Notes: generated by a model from the sequence alone, not told the origin. A stretch of DNA of 64,000 bases from Megascapheus bottae (GCA_024803745.1 JANJXV010000013.1:930001-994000); one strand, 5' to 3'; shown: positions 48,950 through 61,271, numbered from the stretch's first letter. Translations and numbers: made by a program.

Positions 48950-49192
48950 GGTACTGGGGTTCAACTCAGAACTTTGTGTGCTCCCTTGGCCTTTTCACTG
49001 AAAATAGCACTCTGTCACTTCCACTTACTCTCTCCCTCCCTCCCTTCCTTTCTTCCTTTCTTTCTTTTTGCTGGTGAACTGGAAATAGGAGTTTCAATGA
49101 CTGTTCTGCCTGGGCTGGCTTGGAACTTTGGTCCTCATAACTTTGTCTCTTGAGTAGCTAGAATTTTGAGTGTGAGCCAACATTCCCTGGCA
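48950..49192 (-). repeat. SINE-B with internal CT-rich expansion
   Basis: 'tggggttcaactcagaactt', then a CTCC/TTCC/TTTC array (49028-49067), then 'ggtgaactggaaataggagt' and 'ttgagtagctagaattttga'. Confidence 0.85.
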
Positions 49193-49439
49193 TAGCTATT
49201 TTATTTTATTAACAACTGTTATTCAAATTGTTGGATAATAATAATTATAGCTCTTTATTACAGAGTATCAACTATTTTTCTAATGTTCTTCATGATATTA
49301 TTATATTATCTATACAATCAGAGCTTCTATTTGGGTGACCAAGTCCTTTATATCTGAGTCTAGTAATAGGAGTTAGTAAGAAAGCAACAATCAGGGAATT
49401 GTCACCTCTACATTGTAGATAGTAGAATAAACAGATAAA

Positions 49440-49800
49440 CCAAACAGGCTTGTTAATACAGGGCCTGGAGCTAAAACAAAGGAGGAAATAAGTTAATGTT
49501 CAGTAAGGAAAAAATAATGAGGAAAAGTGGATGGAATATTAAACCTTTGGCACCATCACCCTTTAGGGAACAGGTAAATGACCTGTCAGCCAGAAAGTGA
49601 TCTTCAAGCAATCCAGTTTTTTCTGTTTATTCCAAAGTCAATCTCTGTGACCTTGAAAATGGCACAAGATGGTGGAGATGGCTGCATTGCTGTCTTCCCA
49701 TAACACATGCCCCACTTTTCTGCCACATTTCTTTTCTAATAAACTTTCCTACTATCTTTGCTAGGATTAAGTCTTGCTGGGGTTTTTCTTTCCCTAGACA
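49440..49800 (+). mobile_element. Possible old LTR
   Basis: 'cacatttcttttctaataaa' provides AATAAA, followed by a pyrimidine-rich end closing '...ccctagaca'. A matching TG start and target duplication were not found. Confidence 0.3.
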
Positions 49801-50019
49801 CTAAGACCAAGATCAACTTAGCATTCCAAAATTTCAGTAACACTAATTCTGATGGTTCTGTACTTTATTGTCCACCAATCACAGAGAGCATTAATTTAAT
49901 ACTTCTTTGCTCTCCATAGTTTTCTTGTGAGTTAGGATCTTTAAAGACTCCTATTTTAGAGAGGAGGAAAGGAAGAATCAGAAAAGCAATTGGTTTTATC
50001 TAAGGTATTGGGGATTTTA

Positions 50020-50216
50020 TTTTATTTTATTGCCAGTCCTAGGTCTTGAACGCAAGGCCTGGGTGCTGCCCTGGGTTTATCCTCAAGGCTAGTGCTATAC
50101 CATTTGATTCACAGCACTACTTCGGCTTTTTTCTGTGTATATGGTGCTGAGGAATTGAACCCAGGGCTTCGTGCATGCTAGGTAAGCACTCTACCACTAG
50201 GCCACACTCCTGGCCC
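50020..50216 (-). repeat. SINE-A copy with target duplication
   Basis: Complete antisense dimer. ttggggatttta lies at 50008-50019 and 50217-50228. Confidence 0.95.
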
Positions 50217-50228
50217 TTGGGGATTTTA

Positions 50229-51275
50229 AATAACAGATTCTAAACGTAAAATTAAATTAAAAAAAAGATTTTTCTTTCACTAGACCACACTATTCCAAAT
50301 CCAGACTTCCTCTTGAGAAAACTCCTGCAATGGTATAAATTAGTGGAAATCCCAGTTGGTTTTGTATAGTCCAACTGACCATTTTCACTGAACTCTTCTA
50401 ACAATGACAGACCTGTCAAAGCAATACAGAATCAAAAATGTTTATGAAATGGAAGCCTAGCTGGTCATGTAAATTCCTACAAAATAATGTTTCATCTTTG
50501 TCCCTTCAGGAATGTATTTCTATAGTTTAATTAAAATTATTATCCTTAAGTATTCTTAGAAAGGAATTTCAATACAATGTGTCTGTTTGTGAGTATAATC
50601 AATCTTGATCAATGCCATCCCTTTCATTATTCTTCCTCATCTCTCTCAACCCCACCCATTTCCTCAATTGATCTAGTTTATTCTTCACTATAGACATTGA
50701 ATATTAATTATGATGTCATGACTACATGCATCTCCCGTTCCTCTTTTCACTCACTTATCTTTCTCCCCTTGACCTCTCTCCCCAACAGGCTCCAGCTTCC
50801 TGGTGGCATTCATTTCATGGAACTGTAAGTTGGGTTTTCAAAGGAGTTACATTATTGGAGTTCTTCCGTGCATGTATCATACTTCCGTGAGTTAATACAT
50901 GCGTGCATTATGCTTATGACTCTGTATATGTTTATTGTGCTCAAGTATTTCTACAATTAACCTTCTTTTTCTCTTAACCTTTGCCTTTCCAACCTTCAGA
51001 TATTAGAACCTAGAGCCTCATAATCTGTCAGGATCAAGTTTGGGTTTAGAACTTGATCCCTAATTCCCTAATTCTGGAAAACCTGTAGCTAATGGCTCTT
51101 CTGAAAAAGATTGGGAATCTGTCAGTCAGACCCAATGAAATGTGCTACCAAGATCTGGCTGACTCTGGATCTTCTTCTGAAACTGTAGCATTGTTTGCCT
51201 TTTCATCCTTTCTTGTTCTATTTTACCTACCTGTTTCTTACTGATTTCTCTTTAATAAAACATTTCATTTTTAAC
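50229..51275. other. Intron, possibly with an old L1 3' UTR
   Basis: 50620-50800 is C/T-rich ('ctctctcaaccccacccatt', 'cttgacctctctccccaaca') and may be a degraded antisense L1 UTR. No gene. Confidence 0.35.
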
Positions 51276-51280
51276 AAGTA

Positions 51281-51416
51281 CGCCGTGTGCCAGTAGCACA
51301 CACCTGCAATCCTAGCACTTGGGAGGCTGAAATTGGAGGATTACAGCTCAAATCCATGCCATGCAGAAAAATCCAAGAGACTTTTTATCTCCAATTAACC
51401 AACAAAAAGCCAGATG
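51281..51416 (+). repeat. Alu/B1-like SINE monomer or SINE-B head
   Basis: 'tgccagtagcacacacctgc', 'cctagcacttgggaggctga' and 'ttatctccaattaaccaac'. No ID-like tail follows before the next element. Confidence 0.85.
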
Positions 51417-51417
51417 G

Positions 51418-51622
51418 GGCTGGACTCGGTGGCTCACGCCTATAATCCTAGCTACTTAGGAGACTGAGATCTGAGGATCAAAGGTTCAAATGTAGCCTGG
51501 GCACAAAAGAACCTGAGACCCTTATCTCCAATTAATCTGTAAAAAATAGGAAGTGGGTCTTGGTTCGAAGATAGGGAAGTAGCCTTGAGCTGAAGAGCTC
51601 AAGGACAGCAATCAGGCCCAGG
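51418..51622 (+). repeat. SINE-B copy
   Basis: 'ggactcggtggctcacgcct' to 'ttgagctgaagagctcaagg'. It abuts the previous element. Confidence 0.92.
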
Positions 51623-51705
51623 AGTATGATGGTAGCCTTGAGCAGAAGAGCTCAGGGACAACGCCTAGGCCAAATTCAAGCCTCATGACCCACAAAAATA
51701 AATCC
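51623..51705 (+). repeat. SINE-B 3' segment, repeated
   Basis: 'tagccttgagcagaagagct' and 'caagcctcatgacccac' repeat the tail of the preceding copy, either as a local duplication or as a second truncated insert. Confidence 0.8.
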
Positions 51706-51709
51706 AAAT

Positions 51710-51815
51710 ATGGAGGCATAGCTGAAATGGTAGTGTAAGGCTTGAGTGAAAAAGCTAAGAAAGAACGTGAGGCCCTGAATTTGAGTGCAGTCAGTACTAG
51801 AACACAAACACACAT
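51710..51815 (+). repeat. Old SINE-A 3' unit
   Basis: 'ggcatagctgaaatggtagt' and 'gtgaggccctgaatttgagt' with a CA-rich tail, ending about 170 bp from TYR exon 3. Confidence 0.65.
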
Positions 51816-51967
51816 ATTTACTCATATACACAACATCCTAATCCTTAGCTTAGTGTTTTTCTTAAATGAAAATCCCCATAATTAATTAGTTTTTATGTGA
51901 AAACTAAAGTTGAATTTCACAGACATCCAATGTACAATGTATGTAAATCCAATAAGCGTAAAATTTA

Positions 51968-52162
<195 letters not shown>

Positions 52163-52477
52163 TTACCTAAATGTGAACATCTAAATGATACTTTCATTTG
52201 ATTTACAAGTACAAAGAAGTCTAATTCCAAATAAAATCCATCAGAAAACAGGAAAAGAAGATTACCTAAATAGTTGGAAATCTAAGTGATAGCATCATTT
52301 GATTTATAAGTACAAAGGTAAGTCTAACTCCAAATAAAATTCTTAGGAAAATGAATATGATACTGAGATTCTTTACATTCTGAATAGCAATGAGTATTCA
52401 ATACATCTTTGTAGAACTTATTAGTATTAGCATGTGTACAAGGAAAGGGCTTAGCCAATTCTTCTTTCATTCTTTTT

Positions 52478-52999
52478 TTTCCATATATTTTTATTGTATT
52501 TAATACGAGGGTTACATTATATTCGACAGATAGAAGGTGCATTAATTTCCATACATTGATACCCTTTCTCATGTCTTGGTCCCCATTTCCCTCCCCCCCC
52601 ACCCTCATCCCTCATCTTGTTTTCCCCCCTTCCCTATCCAATTTCAAATAACCAAATACAAATATATCCACTATATCAGATAACAAAGTGAGATACTGTA
52701 ACAATATGAGATAACCAAGGGAAAGCAAAAGGCATGAGAGATAACATAGTACATTAAGACAACAATCATTCATTATATGGCTTTTGTTTTTATATCCTGG
52801 AAGATCTTTGGCATCATACTATCTGGCCTTATGTATCTAGGTTTTGCTCTATTGCAAATCTCTGCTAAGAGAGCCCAAGGTTTCTACTGATTATGACAAA
52901 TGAGGGAAACCATTGAGCCTATGTTCCTTTGAATCTGGCTTACTTCACTTAATATGATTTTTTCTGTCTGTCCATTTCCTAACAAATAGGGCAATGTCA
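52478..52999 (-). mobile_element. Young L1 3' end with target duplication
   Basis: The antisense end 'ccatatatttttattgtatt' runs to the ORF2 end. ttctttcattcttttt lies at 52462-52477 and 53000-53015, the right copy overlapping L1 sequence 'gtcattcttt' (microhomology). Confidence 0.93.
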
Positions 53000-53039
53000 T
53001 TCTTTCATTCTTTTTAAACATTCAAAGGTACAAGCTTTC

Positions 53040-53612
53040 TGCACTATTCACAATAGACAAGCAACGGAAACAACCCAGAGGCTTTACTGCAGATGAATGG
53101 ATACAAAAAATGTGATATATATAGATATAGATATATATAATGGAATTTTACATAGCTAATAGACAAGATAAAATAATGGCATTCATTGGGAAATGAATGA
53201 AATTAGAGCGAATCATGTTGAGTGAGATAAGCCAAGACCAAAGGAACAAGAGGTGCATGGTCTCCTTAGTATGTGGATATTAGATCCAAACAGTACAAGA
53301 GCAATGACTTAATATTCAGGTACTCAAGATTATGAACATGGTCCTGGAGATAAGAACATAACTACATAGGCATAAAAATATATGATGGGATAAATACTTT
53401 ATAGACATAATGTTGTATTATATAGACATAATATTGTATTATATGTATCTATGACATACAAACCCTCAGCTTAATTTTAATCATGTTCTAAAATCTATGT
53501 GCCAGTGATTGTACATAGAAAATCCTTTCTTGAATACTTGTTTGTTAGGTATGACATTTGAAATATGATGTAAAAATCAATGTTAATGAAATCTTTAAAA
53601 AAATCTAAAAAA
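53040..53612 (+). mobile_element. Old L1 ORF2 end and 3' UTR
   Basis: 'attcacaatagacaagcaac', 'gcagatgaatggatacaaaa' and 'gttgagtgagataagccaag' are ORF2 C-terminal landmarks. The UTR from 53440 matches 9490-9671. Confidence 0.85.
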
Positions 53613-53748
53613 ATATTAGATAAGAATCATCATTCACTCACTCTCTTTGTTGCATTTAAAAGCAGTTCTTTGCAGTGCCGTGTGAGTTTTCTTATTCTTG
53701 GATAATAGTTTTGGTATATGGTTCCAGAGAAAGTACAAAATCTCTTAA

Positions 53749-54150
53749 AATTCAATTTTATTGTCAAAGTGATGTACAATTGCATATATAGGGGAATGAA
53801 TACATTTCTTGTCCAACATTGTTACCCCCGTCTTTGTTTTTCTCCTACTATGATTTCTTCCCAAACCTCCCCCCTCCCCACAATTTGTAAAGTTCATTTC
53901 CAACATATAGTTTTGCGGGTACTGCTATAGCATTGGCTTGTCCTTTTTCTCACCATTTTCTTGTTTCTTTTCCCTTCCTCAATTCAGATAAACATATATA
54001 CAAGATACAAGGTAGCAAAATAAAATACAGTAACAAGAGGAGATAAACCAAAGGGAAAAAAAAGAAAGGAAAAAAAAACAACTTCACACAATACATTAAG
54101 AACAACAACAGAGACAAATCTGTTTCCATAAGTTGGAGTTCATTTCACTT
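53749..54150 (-). mobile_element. L1 3' UTR fragment (older subfamily)
   Basis: 'caattttattgtcaaagtga', 'ttcttgtccaacattgttac' and 'gtaaagttcatttccaacat' match 37062 and 5290. Confidence 0.8.
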
Positions 54151-54848
54151 AGACCTTATGGTCTATGACCTTCCATATTATAATTAATCTGTACTAGCCC
54201 TATGCATAGCAGATCATAATGAGCTTGCTTTTGCAAAATCATTCATTTCAAAATTAATTACAAGCAATTCTCAAGAACTATACACAAGTCACGGTCTGTC
54301 TACAAGGTTACCCAAATCTCCCTTTATGAATCCTCCGGTCCCCCTCACATGTACATTCATTATGTTTATGTCATTTTATGAGTCTGACATGATTAGTTTT
54401 ATATGGAGTTAAAATGATCACACAAATTAGATAGTTACATTATTATAGATACAGATAAAAAGATTTCAAAAGAATAAGGACATTGTGCAAAGTTAAGGAA
54501 TAAATTGATGGCACAGTATGAAGAAAATCTTGCCTCACAATGGAGCAAAGACATAAAACACAATGGTTTATTGTCTATCCAATGTAGCAAGCACTCAGTC
54601 ACATATCATGGGTCCAATATCTGTGTAGGGATGGTCTTCGAGTTTTTTAAACTGTTGTGAAAGCTTTTTTATCACTGCATTATTTATATATTGCATATTT
54701 TCAGTAGATTTTGAACAATTGTAACCAGAATTGTAAATAGTTTTAGAGAATATAATCCAGGCACATTGAAAATAGTACAGTTTTTTTAAAAAAATAAACA
54801 TGTAGAAGACTCTGCGAGAGCTCTAATTCCAATACTTGTCAAGTGATA
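54151..54848. other. AT-rich intron, nothing recognised
   Basis: No gene or named repeat. Confidence 0.4.
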
Positions 54849-54853
54849 GATAA

Positions 54854-55376
54854 TGAAGGGACCCCTTTCTTGACTTCCCAAAATCCATCCACTCTCGGCA
54901 TTTCCCATCTTTATGACAAAGGACTTGACCTGAGGTAGGGGCTGCAAAATCTCTGATAACAGCTCAGATTACAAGAGCAGCTAAACCAGGTGGAGTTACC
55001 AGAATTCCTCCCCACCCCACTCCCCTTGGCCTGCCAGGGAATTCCCTCCCCTTCCTTTGTTGTCAGAGCAGTGCTCCAGAAACCCACCGAAATGATAGGT
55101 CAGTTCAAACAGCAAAGGTGTCAGTGGTTGCCCCAGCCATCAATCAACCATGCTGAATTCCATTGGTCTCCTGTATATGGCCAGCCCAACCACATGGCTG
55201 GGGCCTATAAAAGTAGCCTGTAAGATCAGGTGGGGTCGCTCTCTCTCACATCTTAGAGGCGGCCCTGACTGGTCAGTATGATTCTCGATGCTAGGAGCGG
55301 AATAAAACTCTGTTTAACTTAACTTCCAAATTCTGCTTTTGTGTCAGACTCGTTCCTTTGATCACGGACCCTAACA
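54854..55376 (+). mobile_element. Solo LTR of an endogenous retrovirus (ERV1-like)
   Basis: A 523-bp unit starting TGAAGGGACC and ending GACCCTAACA, flanked by an exact GATAA duplication (54849-54853; 55377-55381). The TATA box is at 55206-55212 and AATAAA at 55301-55306, giving a U3-R-U5 order with short R. It is richer in GC than its surroundings. No internal region is present, so it is the product of LTR-LTR recombination. The gammaretrovirus-like class is inferred from layout. Confidence 0.85.
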
Positions 55377-55381
55377 GATAA

Positions 55382-56688
55382 CATATTAAAGATTGATTAT
55401 GAAAATGTGGATAAATTGTTTTCTGTTTTACCTCTTCATACAGTTCGGATCTTTGCTAGTAAAACTTCCTTTAAAAGACAGAACATTATTATACCGATAT
55501 CAATTGCTTCTTTTTACATCTCTTCTGGAAGAGTAATTTAAGTCTAAGCATTGAATAATAAGTGATCATATTCATGGAATTCTTTCAATACCTTTCATGA
55601 ACATGGTATCACATACATATAAGTACTCCTGACAGGAATGTATTGCCATTCTCCAATTTGACATTTGATAAAAAAAGAGTAAGCTTAAAATCAAATTATT
55701 GTTTGGGGGAATCAATAGACTAAACATATCTCTAATGATTTCCAAAAGCATGTGCTTCTTTCTGTGAGCCAAAGTTGAGGAATGTCTGGTCTAACTCAGA
55801 AACTTCTTTGTACTATGCTGAAATGTTCTGTGGACTTCTCATTTCCAAAATCCATTTAATTATAAAGAAGGGCAGATTGTTACTGTCTCACCCTTGTCCC
55901 AAGATTCCCTATGGGCAGAACATCTAACAAGCCATTAGGGACCTTCTTACCAGTCACAGAAGCCAACATGGCTCAAAGGTGTTTGCAAAGGGCAAGGACA
56001 AGATCCAAAACTACCTCATGCCATGCACTGATGTCACGTGGTGCATTCCTATGGGAAATTTATAGACACAGTTTCAGATGAGTGAAAAGAGGAAATTTCA
56101 ATTTGTTGATCCATCTCCTTTTCTCTTTAACACTTCTCTGGGGAGTTTTTGTCTATTTGTTTGCTTTTAATACTGCTGCCTAACTCTGGTACCTGGAGAT
56201 TTGCATTTAATTGGTCTAGAATGGAACTCAGGCACTAAAAGTTTAAAACACCCTAAGTAATTCTAATGTGTAATCAGGGCTGATATTCACTGAATGTGGC
56301 TAAATTGCTCTCTAGTCTCTAAACCTGAATACATGTTTCAAGAGCTTTGCTTCTGAATTGTACTATTTCCTGCACATGAAGTCTTTCTCTCTTTTATTTT
56401 GACAATTTGCAAACTTTTTTGACTTTTAAATCTCACAACACAAACTTCGACTGAAATGTGTTTTCTTAGTAATAACTGCCATAATGTGCTCCCTTGAATG
56501 GGAGTTTAAAATCAGAGCAACTTCCATATGGTAGGCACTTACTAGGGATTCTTATATATGTTACCTTATTTAATTACCTATCATTTCCTTCAAGAAACTG
56601 AATTATAGATGGCGATGCTTATGATTGCTGTCAAATTCTGAAGTATGCAAAGGTTCATGTTCAGAAGAGAACACATTTAATTTGATTT
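55382..56688. other. Intron, nothing recognised
   Basis: About 1.3 kb without a named repeat or gene. Confidence 0.4.
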
Positions 56689-56703
56689 AAAAATCCATAT
56701 GTA

Positions 56704-56882
56704 GGGGCCGGAAGTTTGGCCTGGTGGTAGAGTGCTTGCCTAGCATGCACGAAGACCTGGTTCGATTCCTCGGCACCACATACATAGGAAAAAAAAAAGC
56801 CAGAAGTGGTGCTGAAGCTCAAGTGGTAGCTTTAGCCTTGAGAAAGTCCAAGGACAGTGCTCAGGCCCAGGACTGGCAAAAA
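56704..56882 (+). repeat. SINE-A, young copy
   Basis: B box 'ggttcgattcc'. aaaaatccatatgta is exactly duplicated at 56689-56703 and 56883-56897. The second unit has two short deletions. Confidence 0.95.
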
Positions 56883-56932
56883 AAAAATCCATATGTATAG
56901 ATTAATATATATGTATATCTATGTTCATATAT

Positions 56933-57162
56933 GTTTGGGACTTAAAACTCAGAGCCTCAATTCTTGCTTGTTTTTGTTTTGTTTGAATTCAGGGCTGGTG
57001 CCCTACAAGTGAGCCACACCTGCACTTTAATTTTCTTGCTGGTTAAGCTGATTAATTAGAAAATGATTTTGTCAGCCTGAGAAGCTGTCCAGGCTGGCTT
57101 CAAACTCCAATCCTCAGATCTAGTGTTTTGAAATGTAGATTTAGGCCATTGGTACCTGAGTT
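56933..57162 (-). repeat. SINE-B copy, diverged
   Basis: 'tgggacttaaaactcagagc', 'gtccaggctggcttcaaact' and 'ccaatcctcagatctagtg'. Confidence 0.75.
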
Positions 57163-57459
57163 AAAATCCAATATTGTAAGCTGTTTCAACATTCCATTAT
57201 GATCCAGTGATTACAATGCAGAAAAGGAACTAAAACGAAGCTAGAAAGATACACATTTCTACATCTGAAGACAGAAAAGTAAATTTCAGACCTTTGACTG
57301 ATATTCCTCCTAATGAACTCCCCTAATGAGCAATTTAATTGAGGAATAATGAAGTACAGTTTTGAAAATCACCTAATTATTTTAGAAGGTTGCCTTTAAT
57401 GGCTGAGTCTATTAAAAGGCTCATAATTTAAACTGCTTCTAGCAGAAATCTAACATTAC

Positions 57460-57490
<31 letters not shown>

Positions 57491-57972
57491 TGGCTCTAAA
57501 CAAGTCTCCAAGTAAATATAATGAAAAGAGTTAAGTTTCAACTAATTTCTAGCTTTTTCAAATAAGTTACTAAGCTTTCTAACTATAGCCATAATTAATT
57601 GACATTTTTAATTATGAGAAAATACTTTCACTTTTGAAAAGACATTTTGAAAAGTCATTTAATGGTGGAGAACTACACCATAGAGCAAAAGTACTGGTGG
57701 ATGGGTATTTCTTCCGATGTAATTATTGTATAATTGTAAAGCCATAAATGTACCACAATTCTGTGCTTTACAAGCATGGTCCAAAGCCAGTAGTATTTGT
57801 AAACTGACTATAAATTGACACTCTCTGGACCTCACACAGGATCACTGAATCATAAAGTGAATTGATCACACCAATATAAAGAAGTCCTCCAGAGATTCTA
57901 ATCTAGCTTCTACTTTCAGAACAATGCATCCAGTTCTTGCTTGCACCAAGACAATGGTGAAGAGATCATAAT
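57163..57972. other. Intron, nothing recognised apart from the AT array
   Basis: No gene. Confidence 0.4.
57462..57491 (+). repeat. (AT)n microsatellite
   Basis: About 15 TA units. Confidence 0.95.
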
Positions 57973-57987
57973 TAATACCCTCTTCTT

Positions 57988-58148
57988 TTTTTGCCAGTCC
58001 TGGGGCTTGAGCTCAGGGGCTGGGCATTGTGCTTGGGCTTTCTCAAGGCTAGAGCTCTACCGCTTTGTGCATGTAGTACTGAGGAATCGAACCCAGGGCT
58101 TTGTACCTTCTTAGACAAGCACTCTACCCCTAGGCCATGATCCTGGCC
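57988..58148 (-). repeat. SINE-A, internally deleted
   Basis: 'gccagtcctggggcttgagc' to 'cctaggccatgatcctggcc'. The inter-unit linker is deleted. taataccc flanks it at 57973-57980 and 58149-58156. Confidence 0.92.
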
Positions 58149-58271
58149 CTAATACCCATTTTATAAACTGAAAGGAGGAACTTTTAGTTTTAGTTTCTGT
58201 TTTGTTTTTTTTTTGAAAACTGGGAGCATCCAATTCCACAATTTGATAAGATACCAAGGTATGATTTTTTT

Positions 58272-58461
58272 TTTTGCCAGTTTTGGGCTTGGGCTCAGGA
58301 CCTGAGCACTGTCCTTGGACTTTCTCAAGGCTAGAGCTCTACCACTTGAGCCTCAGCACCATTTCCGACTTTTTTTCTATGTATGTGGTACCAAGGAATC
58401 GAACCCAGGTATTCGTGCATGTTAGGCAAGCACTCTACCACTAGGCCAAACTCCCGGCCCC
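58272..58461 (-). repeat. SINE-A, full length
   Basis: 'gccagttttgggcttgggct' to 'ggccaaactcccggcccc'. aggtatgatttttt is repeated on both sides (from 58257 and from 58462). Confidence 0.95.
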
Positions 58462-58660
58462 AGGTATGATTTTTTTTATTTGCATGTTATTATGTAATGT
58501 GTCAGGCACTTTCAGTATTTTTCCTAGATCATGCTAGCCTTTAACCATATGCACAATGTGATCTAGTATTGTACAAAACTCATGGTACATCAATTCATTT
58601 AAAATTGTGTCTAAAGCTTATTTAAAGGCAAAATTTTATAATAAGCTTCTATACACAAAT

Positions 58661-59020
58661 TTTTTCATATATTTTTATTGTAATTAATAGAAGGGTTACA
58701 TTATATTCACCAGATAGAAGGTGATACCCTTCTCATGTCTTGGTCCCCATTTCCCTCCCCCCACCCTTACCCTTCATCTTGTTTCTCCCCCTTATCTACC
58801 TATTTCAAATAACCAAATAAACATATATACAATATATCAGATAACAAGGTAAAATACTGTAACAATATGAGATAATCAAGGGACAGCAAAAGAGATGAGA
58901 GATAACATAGCACATTAAGGATAATAATCACTCGTTATATGGTTTTTGTTTCTATATTCTGGAGGTCTTTTCATTTAGCATCATACTATATGGCCTTACG
59001 TATCTAGGTTTTGCTCTATT
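58661..59020 (-). mobile_element. Young L1 3' end
   Basis: Antisense 'tttttattgtaattaataga' to 'ttaggttttgctctatt'-type sequence. Flanks atacacaaat (58651-58660) and atgcacgaat (59021-59030) differ by two transitions. Confidence 0.9.
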
Positions 59021-59201
59021 ATGCACGAATATTTTAAGACCATAAAATTATCTATTTACTAAAACTTTTGTCAACCAAGTGTTATTCAAGCTACATTAGA
59101 CATCTGTTCTTCAGTTCAGATGGAAATGATAGTACCTAGTCCATTTGGTATATTTTATAGCTAAATTTCAATTTGGATAGGACATGAACAGCAATTTTTT
59201 T

Positions 59202-59419
59202 GTGAGTCTTGGGTCTTAAACTCTGGTCCTGGGCTTTGTCCCTGAGATCTTTAGCTCAAGGCTATGACCCTACCCCTTGAGCTACCATGCTACTTCTGGT
59301 TTTCTAGTGGTTATTTGGAGATAAGTCTCATGGACTTTTGTGCACAGGCTGGCTTTGATCCTCAGATCTCAGTCTCCTGAGTAGCTAGGATTACAGGCAT
59401 AAGCCACTGTACCCAGCTG
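59202..59419 (-). repeat. SINE-B copy with target duplication
   Basis: 'gtgagtcttgggtcttaaac' to 'aagccactgtacccagctg'. aacagcaattttttt (59187-59201) and aacaccaattttttt (59420-59434) differ at one base. Confidence 0.94.
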
Positions 59420-59434
59420 AACACCAATTTTTTT

Positions 59435-60480
59435 AATGTAAACTCAAGCTAATCAACCATTATAGACCTAGTTTGAGAAGACTATTTTTGTTTTTAGTTC
59501 TGGAAGTGCTCTTTTAGAAAGGCAGCAACTGTGTTTCTTCAACTGGAACTGTTCATGCTTGATTGAAGTCTCTGCTGCTGCCACCTTGAATTCTTAATTG
59601 AACACATGTATTCTATATTTTCATTTGAGCTGCTCTTCTCTACAAATCTTATATCTGGCCTAGTGTTGGTCTTGGGAAATCCCACAGTTTCTTGAAAACA
59701 GCTGTACAGCAGGGTAAACTCAGCTGTAGCAACCTCATTGGATGCCTCACAGTGATCCGTCTAGATAGAATCAATCCCAAATGTTATCTTGCAAATGAAG
59801 ATTACAAAACCTACATGAGTTATATTAAAGTCAATGTGTCTATTAATTAGCAATGCCAAAACTTAATCTTATTCTAAGTCCAGGGATTTCGCCTACTACC
59901 ATTCTGATTTTCTTATATCTCATATGGATAAACTCATATAAAGGGATTATTGCTCTAAGCGTATAATGAGCAGGTACATATGTCATGGATTAAAATTTAG
60001 CATCAAATAAAGTTAATTCAAGGAAGGATAACTGATAAAACTTCTACTTATATCCAGTGTGAGTCATTAAGATTGAATTCACTTTAGAAGTTGGAATTTT
60101 TCATGTTTTTAATTTTAGTGTTTCATAGTCTTATCCTCAAATGCTAATTATACATGCTAATAGCATTCCTGTTTTTCTTACGTTTTGTCCTCCTTTTCCT
60201 TCTCTTCTTCCTCCTTATCTTTCTCTTTCTCTTCCTCCTTCTCTTCTTCTGTACTGGGGCTAGAAATAACTTGCAGCCTTACACTTGTTAAGCAGAATCT
60301 CTACCACTTAGGCCACTAGCTAGTACCCAAAGCATGCTATCATTATATCTTCTACTCCTATGTGGTAGAAGCTAGGCTGTTTTCTGCATGCTTTTATGGA
60401 AATTACTCCACTACACCACAAAGTGCCATTTAACAAACTTTCAGTTAGTGATAAAATTAAGACTTAAAAAAAATGGTTTA
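59435..60480. other. Intron; TTCT-rich stretch and an old ID-like fragment
   Basis: 60180-60250 is an impure TTCC/TTCT array. 60251-60330 ('tactggggctagaaataact', 'ctaccacttaggccactagc') is probably an antisense ID-like monomer. Confidence 0.45.
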
Positions 60481-60481
60481 C

Positions 60482-60705
60482 ACTGGGCTCTTGTGATTCA
60501 AAACTAAAATTCTAGTTACCCAGGGAGCTGAGATATGAGGATCTTTGCTCAAAGCCAGATAGGACAGATAAATCCTTATATCCAAGTAACTCCAGAAAAA
60601 TACTGGAAGTGGAAATGTGGCTCAGGTAGTATAGAGTACTAGCCTTGAGCCAAACACTAAACAGGAGTGTGTGGTTGAGTTCAAATCTCAGTAATGACAT
60701 ACACA
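60482..60705 (+). repeat. SINE-B copy, old
   Basis: 'cactgggctcttgtgattca', 'attctagttacccagggagc', 'atgtggctcaggtagtatag' and 'gttgagttcaaatctcag'. Confidence 0.8.
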
Positions 60706-61260
60706 TGAGTGGTTTATCAAATGTGTTTTAGCTGGTAAGTGATGGAATGAATACTTGTGCCAGTTATTAGCCAAACCTAATATCTGACTTTTATGATTCC
60801 ATTAAATTCTCTCATTGATTAGTTGTATTGCAAGTTAAAATCATTGCTAAATGTTTGGTTCCAATTATATTCTTCTCAATTCTTTTCATGACCACTGAGA
60901 GAAGAGGCCGAGACTAGATTTTTTTCCAATGTGATCTGCCAGGGTAGAACAGCCTATGAAGGTATTCCCACAGCAGAAGAGTCCTTTTCAGCTAAAATAG
61001 CTTGAATATGGAAGAGCAGATGGCAGACTTGTCTAGATCAATCAGATTGCTGTCATAGGACAGAGAAGGCTGGAATTTCTAGCATGAGAACTGGATGCCC
61101 ACCTCCTTATGGCCACTCTGTCATATTTAAATTCCTTTCCTAAACTTTAAGGGTTGATGGAAATTTATAATTCAAACTCAACTGCTACCCTTAAAAGTCA
61201 TCCTAAGTAGAAAGCACTTTCAATTTGCTATTCTTTACTCCTTGAATATAAATGTGAGTT
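60706..61260. other. Intron, nothing recognised
   Basis: No gene or repeat seen. Confidence 0.4.
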
Positions 61261-61271
61261 CAAATGTTTTT

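Noticed and set aside
54990..55223. 77-codon plus-strand frame in a GC-richer region
   Set aside because: It lies wholly within the U3 region of the solo LTR and has no retroviral coding motif.
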